DNA of 35,371 nucleotides from Clostridia bacterium. GTDB taxonomy: Bacteria > Bacillota > Peptococcia > DRI-13 > SV3-B141. The stretch spans positions 1 through 35,371 of the forward strand of contig JAHDSB010000166.1 of the NCBI GenBank assembly GCA_018433015.1, given 5' to 3'. The number at the start of each line of letters is the position of its first letter. Within the stretch, counting starts at the first letter, position 1. Below are positions 1 through 7,898 of the stretch, one piece after another. The translations under genes were made by a program, and so were the position numbers. Below the pieces are notes generated by a model that was not told where the DNA came from, searched no databases, and saw nothing but the letters and a program-made list of their open reading frames with translations.

Positions 1-92
1 AAGGCATCGTTAGGAAAATTAATAAAAGTAAAGCTTAATACGAATAATGTAAGTACTGCTAAGGTTAAGAATTTTTTTCCATTGTTTATCAT
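1..92 (-). CDS. N-terminus of an unidentified membrane-anchored or secreted protein (partial)
   Basis: An ATG at 92-90 is preceded by a good ribosome binding site (GTGAGGAG on the minus strand, near 101-108) and opens a frame that runs off the left edge after 30 codons. The visible peptide starts MINNGKKFLTLAVLTLFVLS: a short basic N-terminus followed by a hydrophobic stretch, so a signal peptide or single membrane anchor. It lies downstream of the ABC ATPase on the same strand, 110 bp away, and could be its adaptor or permease partner. That is inference from position only, because the visible part is too short to assign a family. Confidence 0.6.
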   Translation of the reverse strand, partial: MINNGKKFLTLAVLTLFVLSFTFINFPNDA

Positions 93-202
93 CACAAAAC
101 TCCTCACTTCTAATCCTCTGTATAGTTTTCTAACAATTATGTAACACAGATAATACACGAGACTGCTTTTGCATTATGCTGATATTTGCCCTTTAATATT
201 TA

Positions 203-907
203 TCAAACCTCCTCGACCTTTTTGTTGATAGTAGTTTTGACGATTTCACCATCTATCATATGTATAACTCTATCGGCATATTGGGACAACTCCAGTTCGT
301 GGGTTACCATGATAAGGGTTACTCCCTGGTTTTTAACCTTTTCTGTTAAGATGTTCATTATATCTTTTGTTGTCTTGGTATCCAAGTTTCCTGTAGGCTC
401 ATCAGCAAAAATAATCTTAGGATTATTTATCATGGCCCTGGCAATACTTACACGTTGCTGCTGTCCACCACTCATTTCCGTCGGTTTATTCTTCAACCGC
501 TTCTCTAACCCTACTTGAGTTAATAATTCCTTAGATCTTTTTATTCTAGCCTTATTCGGAACTCCATCAAAGATTAGAGGTAAAGCTACGTTCTCCACAG
601 CAGTTAAAGAAGGCAACAAATTATAAGATTGGAACATAAAACCCATAAACTTTCTTCTAAAGCTGGCCATATCCCGTTCTTTCATTTTTGTTAAATTTTT
701 ACCTTTTATTATTACCTGCCCCCGGGTAGGACGTTCTAATCCAGATATTATGTTAAGCAAGGTTGTTTTTCCTGATCCTGATGTTCCCAAGATACACAAA
801 AACTCTCCTTGCGCAATTTCCAGATCAACTTTTTTAATCGCTGTAATAACTTCTTGTCCTAATCTGTACTTCTTAGATAATCCCTTTATTTGGATAAGTC
901 CTGGCAC
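203..907 (-). CDS. ABC transporter ATP-binding protein, MacB/LolD type
   Basis: This is the ATPase subunit of an ABC transporter of the MacB/LolD/FtsE-like class, which usually drives FtsX-type permeases for export or lipoprotein/peptide handling. From the start chosen here, the 234-residue protein has Walker A GTSGSGKT (about 41-48), a Q-loop FQSYN (about 92-96), signature MSGGQ (145-149), Walker B IIFADE (165-170), a D-loop in GNLDTKTT, and the switch histidine in VTHE (about 203). I chose a GTG start at 907 because GGAGG lies 7 nt before it. An upstream in-frame ATG at 949 has no ribosome binding site and would add 14 residues of non-family sequence. Its substrate is unknown. The partial membrane protein downstream at 1-92 may belong to the same system. 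Confidence 0.9.
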   Translation of the reverse strand: MPGLIQIKGLSKKYRLGQEVITAIKKVDLEIAQGEFLCILGTSGSGKTTLLNIISGLERPTRGQVIIKGKNLTKMKERDMASFRRKFMGFMFQSYNLLPSLTAVENVALPLIFDGVPNKARIKRSKELLTQVGLEKRLKNKPTEMSGGQQQRVSIARAMINNPKIIFADEPTGNLDTKTTKDIMNILTEKVKNQGVTLIMVTHELELSQYADRVIHMIDGEIVKTTINKKVEEV

Positions 908-1087
908 ATAAACACCTCCCTCAAAAATATAGTGACGAAATTTTTTCAAAAAAGTTCCCTATCTCCTGAAAATATTTCTATTTTTTATAAAGTTAATTTT
1001 AATATTATAAGAACTTAACTTAACATCTATATAATATACATAACAACAGACATGTTAACTTTTTACATCAGGAGGTATTAACAGCAA

Positions 1088-1177
1088 ATGAGTAAAACAG
1101 GGCTTTGGCTTAAAAAATTTGATCGACAAAATAACCCACTTTTTGAGCTCAAGTCCTTTATTTCTCAACAGCTTTGA
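1088..1177 (+). CDS. possible 29-aa small protein
   Basis: A short frame, ATG to TGA, follows an AGGAGGT sequence about 13 nt upstream (near 1070-1076). The predicted peptide begins MSKTGLWLKKFDRQNNPLFE and has no recognisable domain. The ribosome binding site is excellent but its spacing is longer than ideal, so this may instead be the start of a gene that has since decayed. It lies in an otherwise gene-free spacer between a minus-strand ATPase gene and the plus-strand DUF2157 gene. No function is proposed. Confidence 0.25.
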   Translation: MSKTGLWLKKFDRQNNPLFELKSFISQQL

Positions 1178-1247
1178 TTATAAACTTTTGTCAAAATTTA
1201 AGCAATCTTTATCAGATTCCCAGGGCATATTAATTCAATATCTAGAT

Positions 1248-1285
1248 TTATCAAATTTATACTCTATTGATTATAAATTTGATAA
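1248..1285. repeat. 14-bp perfect inverted repeat with 10-nt loop
   Basis: The arms TTATCAAATTTATA (1248-1261) and TATAAATTTGATAA (1272-1285) are exact reverse complements around a 10-nt loop. No T-run follows on either side, so it does not look like an intrinsic terminator. It could be an operator or simply a stem in an AT-rich spacer. Confidence 0.7.
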
Positions 1286-1299
1286 TATTATGTACTAAA

Positions 1300-1380
1300 T
1301 ACTAGACTTATATTAGAAGTCCTTCACTCCACAGAATCCCCTGTACCAATAATAGGTTAGTAGCCGGAAAGTAAAAAAGT
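1300..1380 (+). pseudogene. decayed T-box leader fragment (candidate)
   Basis: The segment lines up with the 3' half of Stem I and the following linker of the intact Phe T-box at 16530-16863. Shared blocks are TAGACTTAT, then GAAGT followed by a cytosine-rich run, then AGGTTAGTAG, then CCGGAAA and a final AAAAAG. The UUC specifier position of the intact leader is altered (GAAGTCC here, GAAGTTCC there). No GGGTGGTACCGCG antiterminator follows, so it cannot work as a T-box. Homology is inferred by eye. Confidence 0.45.
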
Positions 1381-1463
1381 TTTTTTATGTTGATGCCACA
1401 GTATGAGAATATATTCACAAGTACATTGTAAACATATAGCACTTTAATATCCCCTAATACTCA

Positions 1464-1483
1464 GATATAATTAATATTATATC
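1464..1483. promoter_or_regulatory. inverted repeat upstream of the DUF2157 gene
   Basis: The 8-bp arms GATATAAT and ATTATATC surround a TAAT centre. A second 12-bp palindrome, TAACTATAGTTA, lies at 1506-1517, directly before the AGGAGGT ribosome binding site. Together they could be binding sites for a repressor of the downstream pair of genes, but AT-richness makes chance palindromes likely. Confidence 0.3.
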
Positions 1484-1531
1484 ATCTAGCGATCTGATTG
1501 CCATATAACTATAGTTAATAGGAGGTCTTGT

Positions 1532-2800
1532 ATGTCCTTTAATAATAAGATGCAGCAGGAAATAGACAAGTGGACGAAGGAGGAATTAATATCTGCGGAA
1601 ACTGCTACTACATTGCGTGAACGCTATCCTATAAAAAAACGCAGTATGACACAAACCCTGGCCTTATTAGGAAGTACTCTTTTAGGAGTAGGGGTTATTT
1701 TGTTCTTTGCAGCCAATTGGCAGGTAATTCCTCGCACTATTAAAGTATTATTGGTAATATTGTCTTTTACCTCATCATATATAACGGGTTATTATTTAAA
1801 AGAAGTAAAAAAGACTTATCCGCAAGTGGGATATGCCTTAATTTTTTTAGGATCCATTCTTTATGGTTCTGCCATCTGGCTTATAGCCCAAATATTCCAC
1901 ATTGAAGCAGAAAATGGCCTAGGCTTTTTCCTCTGGTATCTGGGCGTTATCCCCATTGCTTATCTCTTTAAATCATCACTTAATTTGGCCCTGGCTTTAA
2001 TTAACTTAACTATTTGGTTTATAGCCGGGAATCATCCCTTAGGTCTTTCTTATCTTATATTTCCCCTTCTTTTAGGCTGTACAACTCTTCCTTTAGCTTT
2101 ATACAAAAGAGATTTAGGAAACTTAGCTCTGATTATTCCTTCCTTCTATATCTGGTTTATATCTTTAGGTGCTAAACTGGCCCCTTCTCATATCAGCTTC
2201 CATTATGGAATACTTAGCCTACTTCTCTTCAGCTTAATTTTATATTTCTTGGTACCTTTATTAAGGAAAAAGCACTTTTTTGGGGAAAAGGTTCTTTTAG
2301 GATTTTCCCTCAGCGGAATGTTCATTAGTTTAATTCCCTTTACCTTCCACAGCTTTGTAGCAGAATTTGCAAATATATTTACTTTAGATAAATATACTTA
2401 TCTAATTGCAGCAGTATTAATTATTCTTATAGGGATAAAAACTAGAGAAAAAAAGCTATCGCTTCATGACATTCCTTTCATTGTCCTCTATCCCTGCTTA
2501 TTTCTTTATTTTCCGGTATTAAGTCAAAGTTCCTTAGTCTTAGTTCTTAATAATATCTTGTTTTTTCTCCTGATTTTACTGACAATATATTACACATACT
2601 CCTTAAAACAACCTCTACTCTTCAATTTATCTATCGTCATGTTTGCAGTAGCTATTATCCTCAAATATTTTGATCTTTTCTTTGCTCTACTGCCTCGCTC
2701 TGTGTTTTTTATGGCAGGTGGTTTGTTACTAATAATTATCAGTTTCTTCCTGGAAAACAAACGCCGAAACTTGCTTAAAACCATGGAACGAGGTGTGTAA
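1532..2800 (+). CDS. DUF2157 domain integral membrane protein
   Basis: This 422-residue polytopic membrane protein carries the DUF2157 type of N-terminus. There is a soluble head of about 45 residues (MSFNNKMQQEIDKWTKEELI, then a TLRERYP segment), followed by a long series of hydrophobic segments, roughly a dozen, to near the C-terminus. DUF2157 proteins have no established biochemical function. The start follows AGGAGGT about 7 nt upstream. The next gene begins 2 bp after its stop and encodes a GDYXXLXY protein; the two families are commonly found side by side, which supports both calls. They probably form a membrane complex. What it does cannot be told from sequence. Confidence 0.85.
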   Translation: MSFNNKMQQEIDKWTKEELISAETATTLRERYPIKKRSMTQTLALLGSTLLGVGVILFFAANWQVIPRTIKVLLVILSFTSSYITGYYLKEVKKTYPQVGYALIFLGSILYGSAIWLIAQIFHIEAENGLGFFLWYLGVIPIAYLFKSSLNLALALINLTIWFIAGNHPLGLSYLIFPLLLGCTTLPLALYKRDLGNLALIIPSFYIWFISLGAKLAPSHISFHYGILSLLLFSLILYFLVPLLRKKHFFGEKVLLGFSLSGMFISLIPFTFHSFVAEFANIFTLDKYTYLIAAVLIILIGIKTREKKLSLHDIPFIVLYPCLFLYFPVLSQSSLVLVLNNILFFLLILLTIYYTYSLKQPLLFNLSIVMFAVAIILKYFDLFFALLPRSVFFMAGGLLLIIISFFLENKRRNLLKTMERGV

Positions 2801-2802
2801 TC

Positions 2803-3378
2803 ATGCTTAAAACAAGGGTCGTAGATAATAAAAAACTATTCTTCATAATCTTACTTATGCAAATAGCACTTCTCTCCGCTATGATCTTCAGTAATTATCT
2901 AGTTATTTATCAAGGTGAAAAAATAATTTTGCAAGTAGAACCAGTTGACCCTCGCAGTCTTTTTCAAGGAGACTACGTACAGTTGAGTTATGCTTTTAGC
3001 ACTATAGATTTATCCGCCTTCAATAATGATATTAACCAGGACACAATAAAAAGGCAGGATGATATTTACCTAGTATTTGATAAGCAAGACGATCTTTCCA
3101 TACCTGTCTTGGCAACACAGAATAAAGACCTGATAACAAACAAACTTTATATTAAGGGCGAAATACGCTACGTTACCCCTGCTACTTTAACACCTAATAA
3201 ATTCGAAAATCTTCCACCCCAAGGTCCTATACTTCATGTAGATTGGAATATAGAAAAATATTTTGTCCCGGAAGGCAAAGGTATAGAAATTGAAGAGCAA
3301 ATCCGTAAAGGTGTAGCTTATGTTGAAGTAGCTTTATACAAAGGGAAAGCCCGAGTCACTAACCTAATCATCAAATAA
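2803..3378 (+). CDS. GDYXXLXY domain membrane-anchored protein
   Basis: The 191-residue protein has one N-terminal membrane segment (about residues 13-35) and an extracytoplasmic domain containing GDYVQLSY (about 56-63), which is the signature that names the GDYXXLXY family. The family often accompanies DUF2157 proteins, as here: the start codon is 2 bp after the upstream stop, so translation is probably coupled. Length is typical. A bidirectional terminator follows at 3404-3435. Function is unknown. Location outside the membrane is inferred from the topology. Confidence 0.88.
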   Translation: MLKTRVVDNKKLFFIILLMQIALLSAMIFSNYLVIYQGEKIILQVEPVDPRSLFQGDYVQLSYAFSTIDLSAFNNDINQDTIKRQDDIYLVFDKQDDLSIPVLATQNKDLITNKLYIKGEIRYVTPATLTPNKFENLPPQGPILHVDWNIEKYFVPEGKGIEIEEQIRKGVAYVEVALYKGKARVTNLIIK

Positions 3379-3403
3379 AATAAAACTGCTAGTTAATTAG
3401 AAT

Positions 3404-3435
3404 AAAAAACGCATCTCTCAAAGATGCGTTTTTTT
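3404..3435. terminator. bidirectional intrinsic terminator between GDYXXLXY gene and thrC
   Basis: Arms CGCATCT (3410-3416) and AGATGCG (3422-3428) enclose a 5-nt loop, with six A before and seven T after. It can therefore end transcripts from both converging genes. Confidence 0.9.
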
Positions 3436-3475
3436 ATGCCGTCCGGTGAAGGTTATAAGCCTTACAAAAGTTTGT

Positions 3476-4972
3476 TTATAGCTCTAATATATCTTCAATT
3501 TCTTGGCGAATATCCTTTTTATTACACTTTCTTGTATGACGAATTGGTTGTTGGCCAAGATTTTTTAACGCTGGATGTATGGGATTACCCGTAACACTAC
3601 TTAATTCTTTTAGAATATCAAATTCATTTTTCCCCTCTAATACCTCTTGCCCTTGCAGAGCACGTAAAACGCTAGAATTAAATTTAAAGGGACTAGCAGT
3701 AGAATCTATCACAGTTTTTGTTTGATCTTGTGTTGCTTGCACGTACTTATTATATACTTTTACGCCAACAGCTGTATGGGTATCTAGAGTATATCCTGTT
3801 TTCTCAAATATTTCTTTAATTGTCAACAGGGTTTCTTCTTCCTCAGCATAATCAGCAGCTAAAATTTTAGTAATTTCCTCTCTGAACTCAGATTCAATAG
3901 CAAATTTACCTGTAGTATTTAGTTGATTCATCCATTCCCCTATTTTTTCCCCATCATGACCAGTTATTTCAAAAAGAAATCTTTCTAAATTACTTGAAAT
4001 CAGAATATCCATAGAAGGACTCATAGTTTGTTTGAACTCTCGATTGCGGTCATAAATGCCTGTCTTAAAGAAATCTGTTAAAACTTTATTTTCATTGGAA
4101 GCACAGATCAACTTATTAATCGGCAGTCCCATTTTGTACGCATACCAGGCAGCTAAAATATTCCCAAAATTCCCCGTAGGTACGACAAAGTTAACCTTTT
4201 CCCCTTCCTCAATCTCCCCATCGTTCCACAAGTTAAGATAGGCAGAAAAATAGTAAATAATTTGAGGTAATAACCGACCCCAATTAATAGAATTAGCTGA
4301 GGAAAGCTCATAACCTTGGGCATCCAATCTGTTTTTAATTGCTCTATCACCAAATATTTCTTTAACTGCACTTTGACAATCATCAAAGTTACCTTCCACC
4401 GCAACTACATAAGTATTATTTCCACCCGTTGTTTTCATCTGTAACTCTTGAATTTTGCTAACACCCTGCTCAGGATAAAAAACAATAATCTTAATTCCCG
4501 GTACATCCTTAAATCCTTCTAAAGCTGCTTTGCCTGTATCACCCGATGTAGCTACAAGAATAACTGTTTCCTTGTGTGATTCGTTCTTCTTGATAGCTAA
4601 AGATAATAAATGAGGCATTATTTGTAACGCCATATCCTTAAAAGCTGCCGTAGGTCCATGCCACAGCTCCAAGATATATGTATTTTTATTTATCTCCGTT
4701 AATGGTGCCACATCTTGATGTTGGAAATTTTGCATATTATATGCTTTTTCCACACAGCTTTTTATTTCCTCTGGTAAATAATCATGTAAGTAAAGGGAAA
4801 GAACAGTTTCTGCAATCTGTCGATAAGCTGCTCCCTTTAATTCCTTTAGCTTTTGCACCGAAATCCGGGGGATTTCTTCCGGTATAAATAATCCTCCCTC
4901 CGGTACCATTCCTAATTTAATTGCTGTGGCAGCCGCTACTTTTTGATAATTATTTCTGGTACTGATATACAT
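3476..4972 (-). CDS. thrC: threonine synthase
   Basis: This PLP enzyme converts O-phospho-L-homoserine to L-threonine and phosphate in the cytoplasm, the last step of threonine synthesis. At 498 residues it is the long form with the N-terminal threonine-synthase domain (MYISTRNNYQKVAAATAIKL, then GGLFIPEE). The PLP-binding lysine is in HGPTAAFKDMALQ (about K112), and glycine-rich phosphate-binding segments are at ATSGDTGKAA and VPTGNFGNILAA. Start: ATG with AAAGGAG upstream. The gene stands alone, with no thrB or hom beside it. It is bounded by a terminator on its 3' side and by the terminator of the deacetylase gene on its 5' side, so it should be its own transcription unit. Confidence 0.95.
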   Translation of the reverse strand: MYISTRNNYQKVAAATAIKLGMVPEGGLFIPEEIPRISVQKLKELKGAAYRQIAETVLSLYLHDYLPEEIKSCVEKAYNMQNFQHQDVAPLTEINKNTYILELWHGPTAAFKDMALQIMPHLLSLAIKKNESHKETVILVATSGDTGKAALEGFKDVPGIKIIVFYPEQGVSKIQELQMKTTGGNNTYVVAVEGNFDDCQSAVKEIFGDRAIKNRLDAQGYELSSANSINWGRLLPQIIYYFSAYLNLWNDGEIEEGEKVNFVVPTGNFGNILAAWYAYKMGLPINKLICASNENKVLTDFFKTGIYDRNREFKQTMSPSMDILISSNLERFLFEITGHDGEKIGEWMNQLNTTGKFAIESEFREEITKILAADYAEEEETLLTIKEIFEKTGYTLDTHTAVGVKVYNKYVQATQDQTKTVIDSTASPFKFNSSVLRALQGQEVLEGKNEFDILKELSSVTGNPIHPALKNLGQQPIRHTRKCNKKDIRQEIEDILEL

Positions 4973-5057
4973 CTATTTCTTACTCCTTTTCTCTGAAGTA
5001 TACAGCTTTCATTTTATCATAACCCTAACATATAACCAATTCAAAATTTTGCAGCAT

Positions 5058-5088
5058 AAAAAAAGAAAGAACTTAGCTTATGCTAAGT
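5058..5088 (-). terminator. intrinsic terminator of the amj/deacetylase unit
   Basis: The hairpin ACTTAGC-TTAT-GCTAAGT (5071-5088) is followed, reading on the minus strand, by a T-rich tract (complement of the A-run at 5058-5064). Confidence 0.75.
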
Positions 5089-5093
5089 CTTAG

Positions 5094-5954
5094 TTATTTT
5101 TTATATTGTATATCTAAAAGCTCGGGAATCGTCACAAATTTATATCCTTCATCTTTCAAAATAGTAATAACTTCTTCTAAAGCAGCTACTGAACCTGTTA
5201 AATCTTCTTTTTCACTGCCGGAAGAATGTTGCAGTACAATGCTACCCGCTTTAACATTTTCTAAAATATTATATTTCACTTGTTCAGCAGTTAGACTTTT
5301 CCAATCAAGGGAATCTACATTCCAGGCAATTATTTTATAATCTAATTTTTCAACTTCTTTAACTTTCTCAGGGGTTAAAGAACCATAGGGAGAACGAAAC
5401 AGCGCAGTACGATAATTAATTATTTTATATAAAGCCTCTTCTCCTTCTTTAATCTCCTGCTGTGTTTGTGCCTCATTCAGTTTAATTATATTAGGATGAT
5501 TCATGGTATGGTTGCCGATAACATGCCCTTCCTTTTCTATACGCCTTACCACATCAGTGAAAAGCTCAGCTCGGTTACCTATCAAGAAAAAAGTTGCTTT
5601 GATGTTTTCTTTTTTAAGAATATCTAAGATTTGGGGAGTATAGACGGAATCTGGCCCATCATCAAAGGTAAGGGCTATTTTTTTTTCATCCGTAGGACCT
5701 TCCCGATAAAAAAGGCCAGGAAAAAGAGAGGTCAGATCTATTATTTTACGTTGTGGGAATCCTCTATTCTCTCGCTCCGATCCTCCAGCTAATTTGAAAT
5801 CACTTACATTCTCTTGGGGAGAAGGACGAACTGCTCTAGGTTTTAAATCAGGCTCATTAGGCACTAGTTTTAATTCATAATCGTTAAAATAAGCTACAAA
5901 GGCAAAAACAGCAAGAGCTAGAAATGACCACAATGCTAACTTTTTGTTTTTCAT
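5094..5954 (-). CDS. membrane-anchored polysaccharide deacetylase (NodB homology domain)
   Basis: This CE4 deacetylase removes acetyl groups from N-acetylated sugars, most likely in peptidoglycan, outside the membrane. The 286-residue protein has an N-terminal membrane anchor (about 6-23), a linker, and a catalytic domain from about 90. Visible motifs: TFDDGPD with the catalytic and metal aspartates (96-102), the metal-binding H-x3-H in GNHTMNHP (H149, H153), RSPYG (187-191), a DW pair in the SLDWKS segment, and the catalytic His in VLQHSSG (about 243). Start: ATG 5 nt after GAGGTG. The flippase gene upstream is on the same strand 50 bp away, so the two probably form a cell-envelope operon. 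The exact substrate cannot be decided; PdaB-like and PgdA-like roles are both open. Confidence 0.92.
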   Translation of the reverse strand: MKNKKLALWSFLALAVFAFVAYFNDYELKLVPNEPDLKPRAVRPSPQENVSDFKLAGGSERENRGFPQRKIIDLTSLFPGLFYREGPTDEKKIALTFDDGPDSVYTPQILDILKKENIKATFFLIGNRAELFTDVVRRIEKEGHVIGNHTMNHPNIIKLNEAQTQQEIKEGEEALYKIINYRTALFRSPYGSLTPEKVKEVEKLDYKIIAWNVDSLDWKSLTAEQVKYNILENVKAGSIVLQHSSGSEKEDLTGSVAALEEVITILKDEGYKFVTIPELLDIQYKK

Positions 5955-6004
5955 TTTCTCACCTCATCTTTATGTTAGCCAGAGTGGGTACATTCTATTA
6001 CTAT

Positions 6005-6811
6005 TTATCCTATTAAAAGTAAGCGAGTCACAATAACTATGATATGAGCTGCAGGAACCAGCAAAAGCTGGGCCAACAAAGTACCAATAAATTTGCCTAC
6101 TGCTAAAAAACCTATAGCCGACTTAAGCTCATTTTCACTTCTTCTTCCTTTCAAAGTATCATCAAGAATCATAGCTGAAACAGGATCTACTATAGTAACC
6201 AAAAAAATTGTAGCCACTCCATTAATAAGACCCGAAAGCTGACTAGCTGTTAAGCGGTATTCCGGGATAAGAAATCCTGCATAAATTGCTGCTAAAACGC
6301 CTACAGAATAAAAGGCTGTTAATATGGGATTAGAAAAAATAAACGTTCTAGGCAAATTGTCCCATTTTAAAACATTGATATGGCGCCAACGTGTAATAGG
6401 AAGATGCTTCACTTTTTTGAGATTCTTTCTTTTCATTAAGCTAAAGGCAACAACTGGAATAGAGTGGGTCTGCTCCATTTTTATAATACCCCAAGTAAAG
6501 ACTTTAATAGATAAGGGGAGCAAAATAATCCCTAAGATTACTCCCAAAGAATTTGATAAAATTATTAATCTAAAAATCTCCAGCAAAGCTCCCCCATTTC
6601 CCTTTTGTAAATAGAGATCAACTATACTGGCCACCAGGGGCAGCTGAATTAAATTTGCCGTTCGTGAAGATAGCGCCACAATATTAAACAGAGACATGGC
6701 CAGGGAAGGGCTGCGAGTTCTAGCTCCCGCCAACCGCGCTCCATATGCCAAAGTATCCACCATATTAATAAAGGCTACCAAAGCCATTACAATTCCCACA
6801 CGCTCAAACAT
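6005..6811 (-). CDS. amj: Amj (YdaH, DUF2837)-family lipid II flippase
   Basis: The 268-residue polytopic membrane protein matches my knowledge of the Amj/YdaH family, the alternative to MurJ that flips the lipid II cell-wall precursor across the membrane. Characteristic stretches are an N-terminal helix ending DTLAYGARLAGARTRSPSLA, then SLFNIVALSSRTANLIQLPL, and near the C-terminus TIVDPVSAMILDDTLKGRRS followed by another pair of helices. The length equals the usual size. Start: ATG with AAAGGAAA upstream. The polysaccharide deacetylase gene follows on the same strand 50 bp downstream, which fits a wall-synthesis role. The call rests on sequence recognition without a database search. Confidence 0.75.
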   Translation of the reverse strand: MFERVGIVMALVAFINMVDTLAYGARLAGARTRSPSLAMSLFNIVALSSRTANLIQLPLVASIVDLYLQKGNGGALLEIFRLIILSNSLGVILGIILLPLSIKVFTWGIIKMEQTHSIPVVAFSLMKRKNLKKVKHLPITRWRHINVLKWDNLPRTFIFSNPILTAFYSVGVLAAIYAGFLIPEYRLTASQLSGLINGVATIFLVTIVDPVSAMILDDTLKGRRSENELKSAIGFLAVGKFIGTLLAQLLLVPAAHIIVIVTRLLLIG

Positions 6812-6898
6812 AATTTATTTCCTTTCTATTTCTAAACTTGGTTCATTTTTTAATCTCGCTACTTAGCTTATCATCTTTTTCCTTTCAATAATAGATCA

Positions 6899-6928
6899 TT
6901 GACAGAATCCGATTTTTAATGCTATAGT
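6899..6928 (+). promoter_or_regulatory. sigma-A-type promoter of the lar operon
   Basis: TTGACA (6899-6904) and TATAGT (6923-6928) are separated by 18 nt. This predicts a start near 6935 and a leader of about 140 nt before larE. No other plus-strand gene lies between it and larE. Confidence 0.7.
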
Positions 6929-6993
6929 TTTTTCGTAGCCACCATGAAGGTTGCTCCAACTCTAATTTTATTATTTTAATATCTTCAGACTAT

Positions 6994-7040
6994 AAAACCA
7001 TGAAGGTTCCTAAACCCTAGGGATATCTCCATGGTTTTTT
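6994..7040 (+). terminator. leader terminator (attenuator candidate) before larE
   Basis: AAAACCATG (6994-7002) pairs with CATGGTTTT (7030-7038), the helix can extend inward with a wobble pair, and the T-run 7035-7040 completes an intrinsic terminator. It lies downstream of the promoter at 6899-6928 and 33 nt before the larE ATG, with no gene between. Reading into larE therefore requires readthrough or an alternative fold. ACCATGAAGGTT in its 5' arm (6997-7008) also occurs exactly at 6941-6952. Confidence 0.7.
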
Positions 7041-7073
7041 GTATTTCTATCATACTCAAAAGGAAGAGTGATT

Positions 7074-7898
7074 ATGGAAAGTAAATTGCTTAAACTAAAA
7101 AACCGACTTCAAGAATTAAGAAGTGTCCTCGTTGCTTACTCAGGAGGAGTGGACAGTGCCCTGCTGTTGGCTGTAGCCCATAAAGTTCTGGGTGATAAGG
7201 CTATTGCTGTTACCGCCGTTTCAGAATTAATGACGGAGAAGGAAGTAGAGGAAGCCAAATTTTTTACAGCAAACCAGCAGATTCGCCATATGATCCTACC
7301 TGTAAGTGATCTAACTGATCCTGAATTTACTAATAACACTCCTAATCGTTGCTATTACTGTAAAAAAAGACGTTTTATTATGCTCAAAGATCTGGCTCAG
7401 CAGAAGGGTATAGATTGGGTCATAGAAGGTTCCAATCTAGATGACCTTAGTGATTATCGTCCCGGTGCAAGAGCTATCAAAGAATTAAATATCCTTAGTC
7501 CTTTACAGGAAGCAGGATTCACAAAAAAAGATGTCCGCAATTTGGCTCAAGAACTAGGACTTTCTGTATGGAATAAACCGTCTCAACCTTGTTTAGCTAC
7601 CCGTATAGCATACGGTACTACAATTACTAAAGAAGCTTTAAATCGTGTAAAAAAAGCAGAAGAATATCTTACTTCTCTCTTAGGCACTCACACTTTACGG
7701 GTCAGAGATCATAATACTATAGCTCGCTTAGAAATAAATCACGAAGATTTTTCTTTAATAGCTTTACCAGCTAATGCTAAAGCTATCTCTAATAAGTTAA
7801 AAAGTCTTGGTTTTTCTTATGTTACTTTAGATTTACAAGGCTATCGCCAAGGAAGTATGAATGAAATATTACAACCAGGGGAGTTGAAACATAAATGA
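7074..7898 (+). CDS. larE: ATP-dependent sacrificial sulfur transferase LarE
   Basis: LarE adenylates the carboxylates of the dicarboxylated pyridinium mononucleotide made by LarB and converts them to thiocarboxylates for the nickel-pincer nucleotide (NPN) cofactor. The 274-residue protein has a PP-loop SGGVDSA (about 23-29) and an NRCYYCKKRRF segment with a CxxC pair (C93, C96). A third cysteine, C173, in KPSQPCLATR sits where the sulfur-donating cysteine of Lactobacillus plantarum LarE lies. Three cysteines together suggest the cluster-carrying type of LarE that recycles sulfur instead of sacrificing its own cysteine; this is inference from family knowledge. I chose ATG 7074, 7 nt after AGGAAG. 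A GTG at 7068 lies too close to that site. It overlaps larB by 4 nt. Confidence 0.93.
   Translation: MESKLLKLKNRLQELRSVLVAYSGGVDSALLLAVAHKVLGDKAIAVTAVSELMTEKEVEEAKFFTANQQIRHMILPVSDLTDPEFTNNTPNRCYYCKKRRFIMLKDLAQQKGIDWVIEGSNLDDLSDYRPGARAIKELNILSPLQEAGFTKKDVRNLAQELGLSVWNKPSQPCLATRIAYGTTITKEALNRVKKAEEYLTSLLGTHTLRVRDHNTIARLEINHEDFSLIALPANAKAISNKLKSLGFSYVTLDLQGYRQGSMNEILQPGELKHK

Larger units (their letters stand above)
950..1531. other. 582-bp AT-rich spacer with inverted repeats and a T-box-like remnant
   Basis: No convincing long gene is present. It holds the 29-codon frame at 1088-1177, a 14-bp perfect inverted repeat at 1248-1285, a sequence at about 1300-1380 resembling part of a T-box leader, and two palindromic elements just before the DUF2157 gene (1464-1483 and 1506-1517). 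The mixture suggests a region that lost genes or regulatory parts and kept fragments. Confidence 0.6.

Noticed and set aside
908-949. Upstream ATG start of the ABC ATPase
   Set aside because: It has no ribosome binding site and adds residues not typical of the family. The GTG at 907 has GGAGG at 7 nt.
7068-7073. GTG start for larE, six bases upstream
   Set aside because: The AGGAAG ribosome binding site ends one base before this GTG. The ATG at 7074 has proper spacing.
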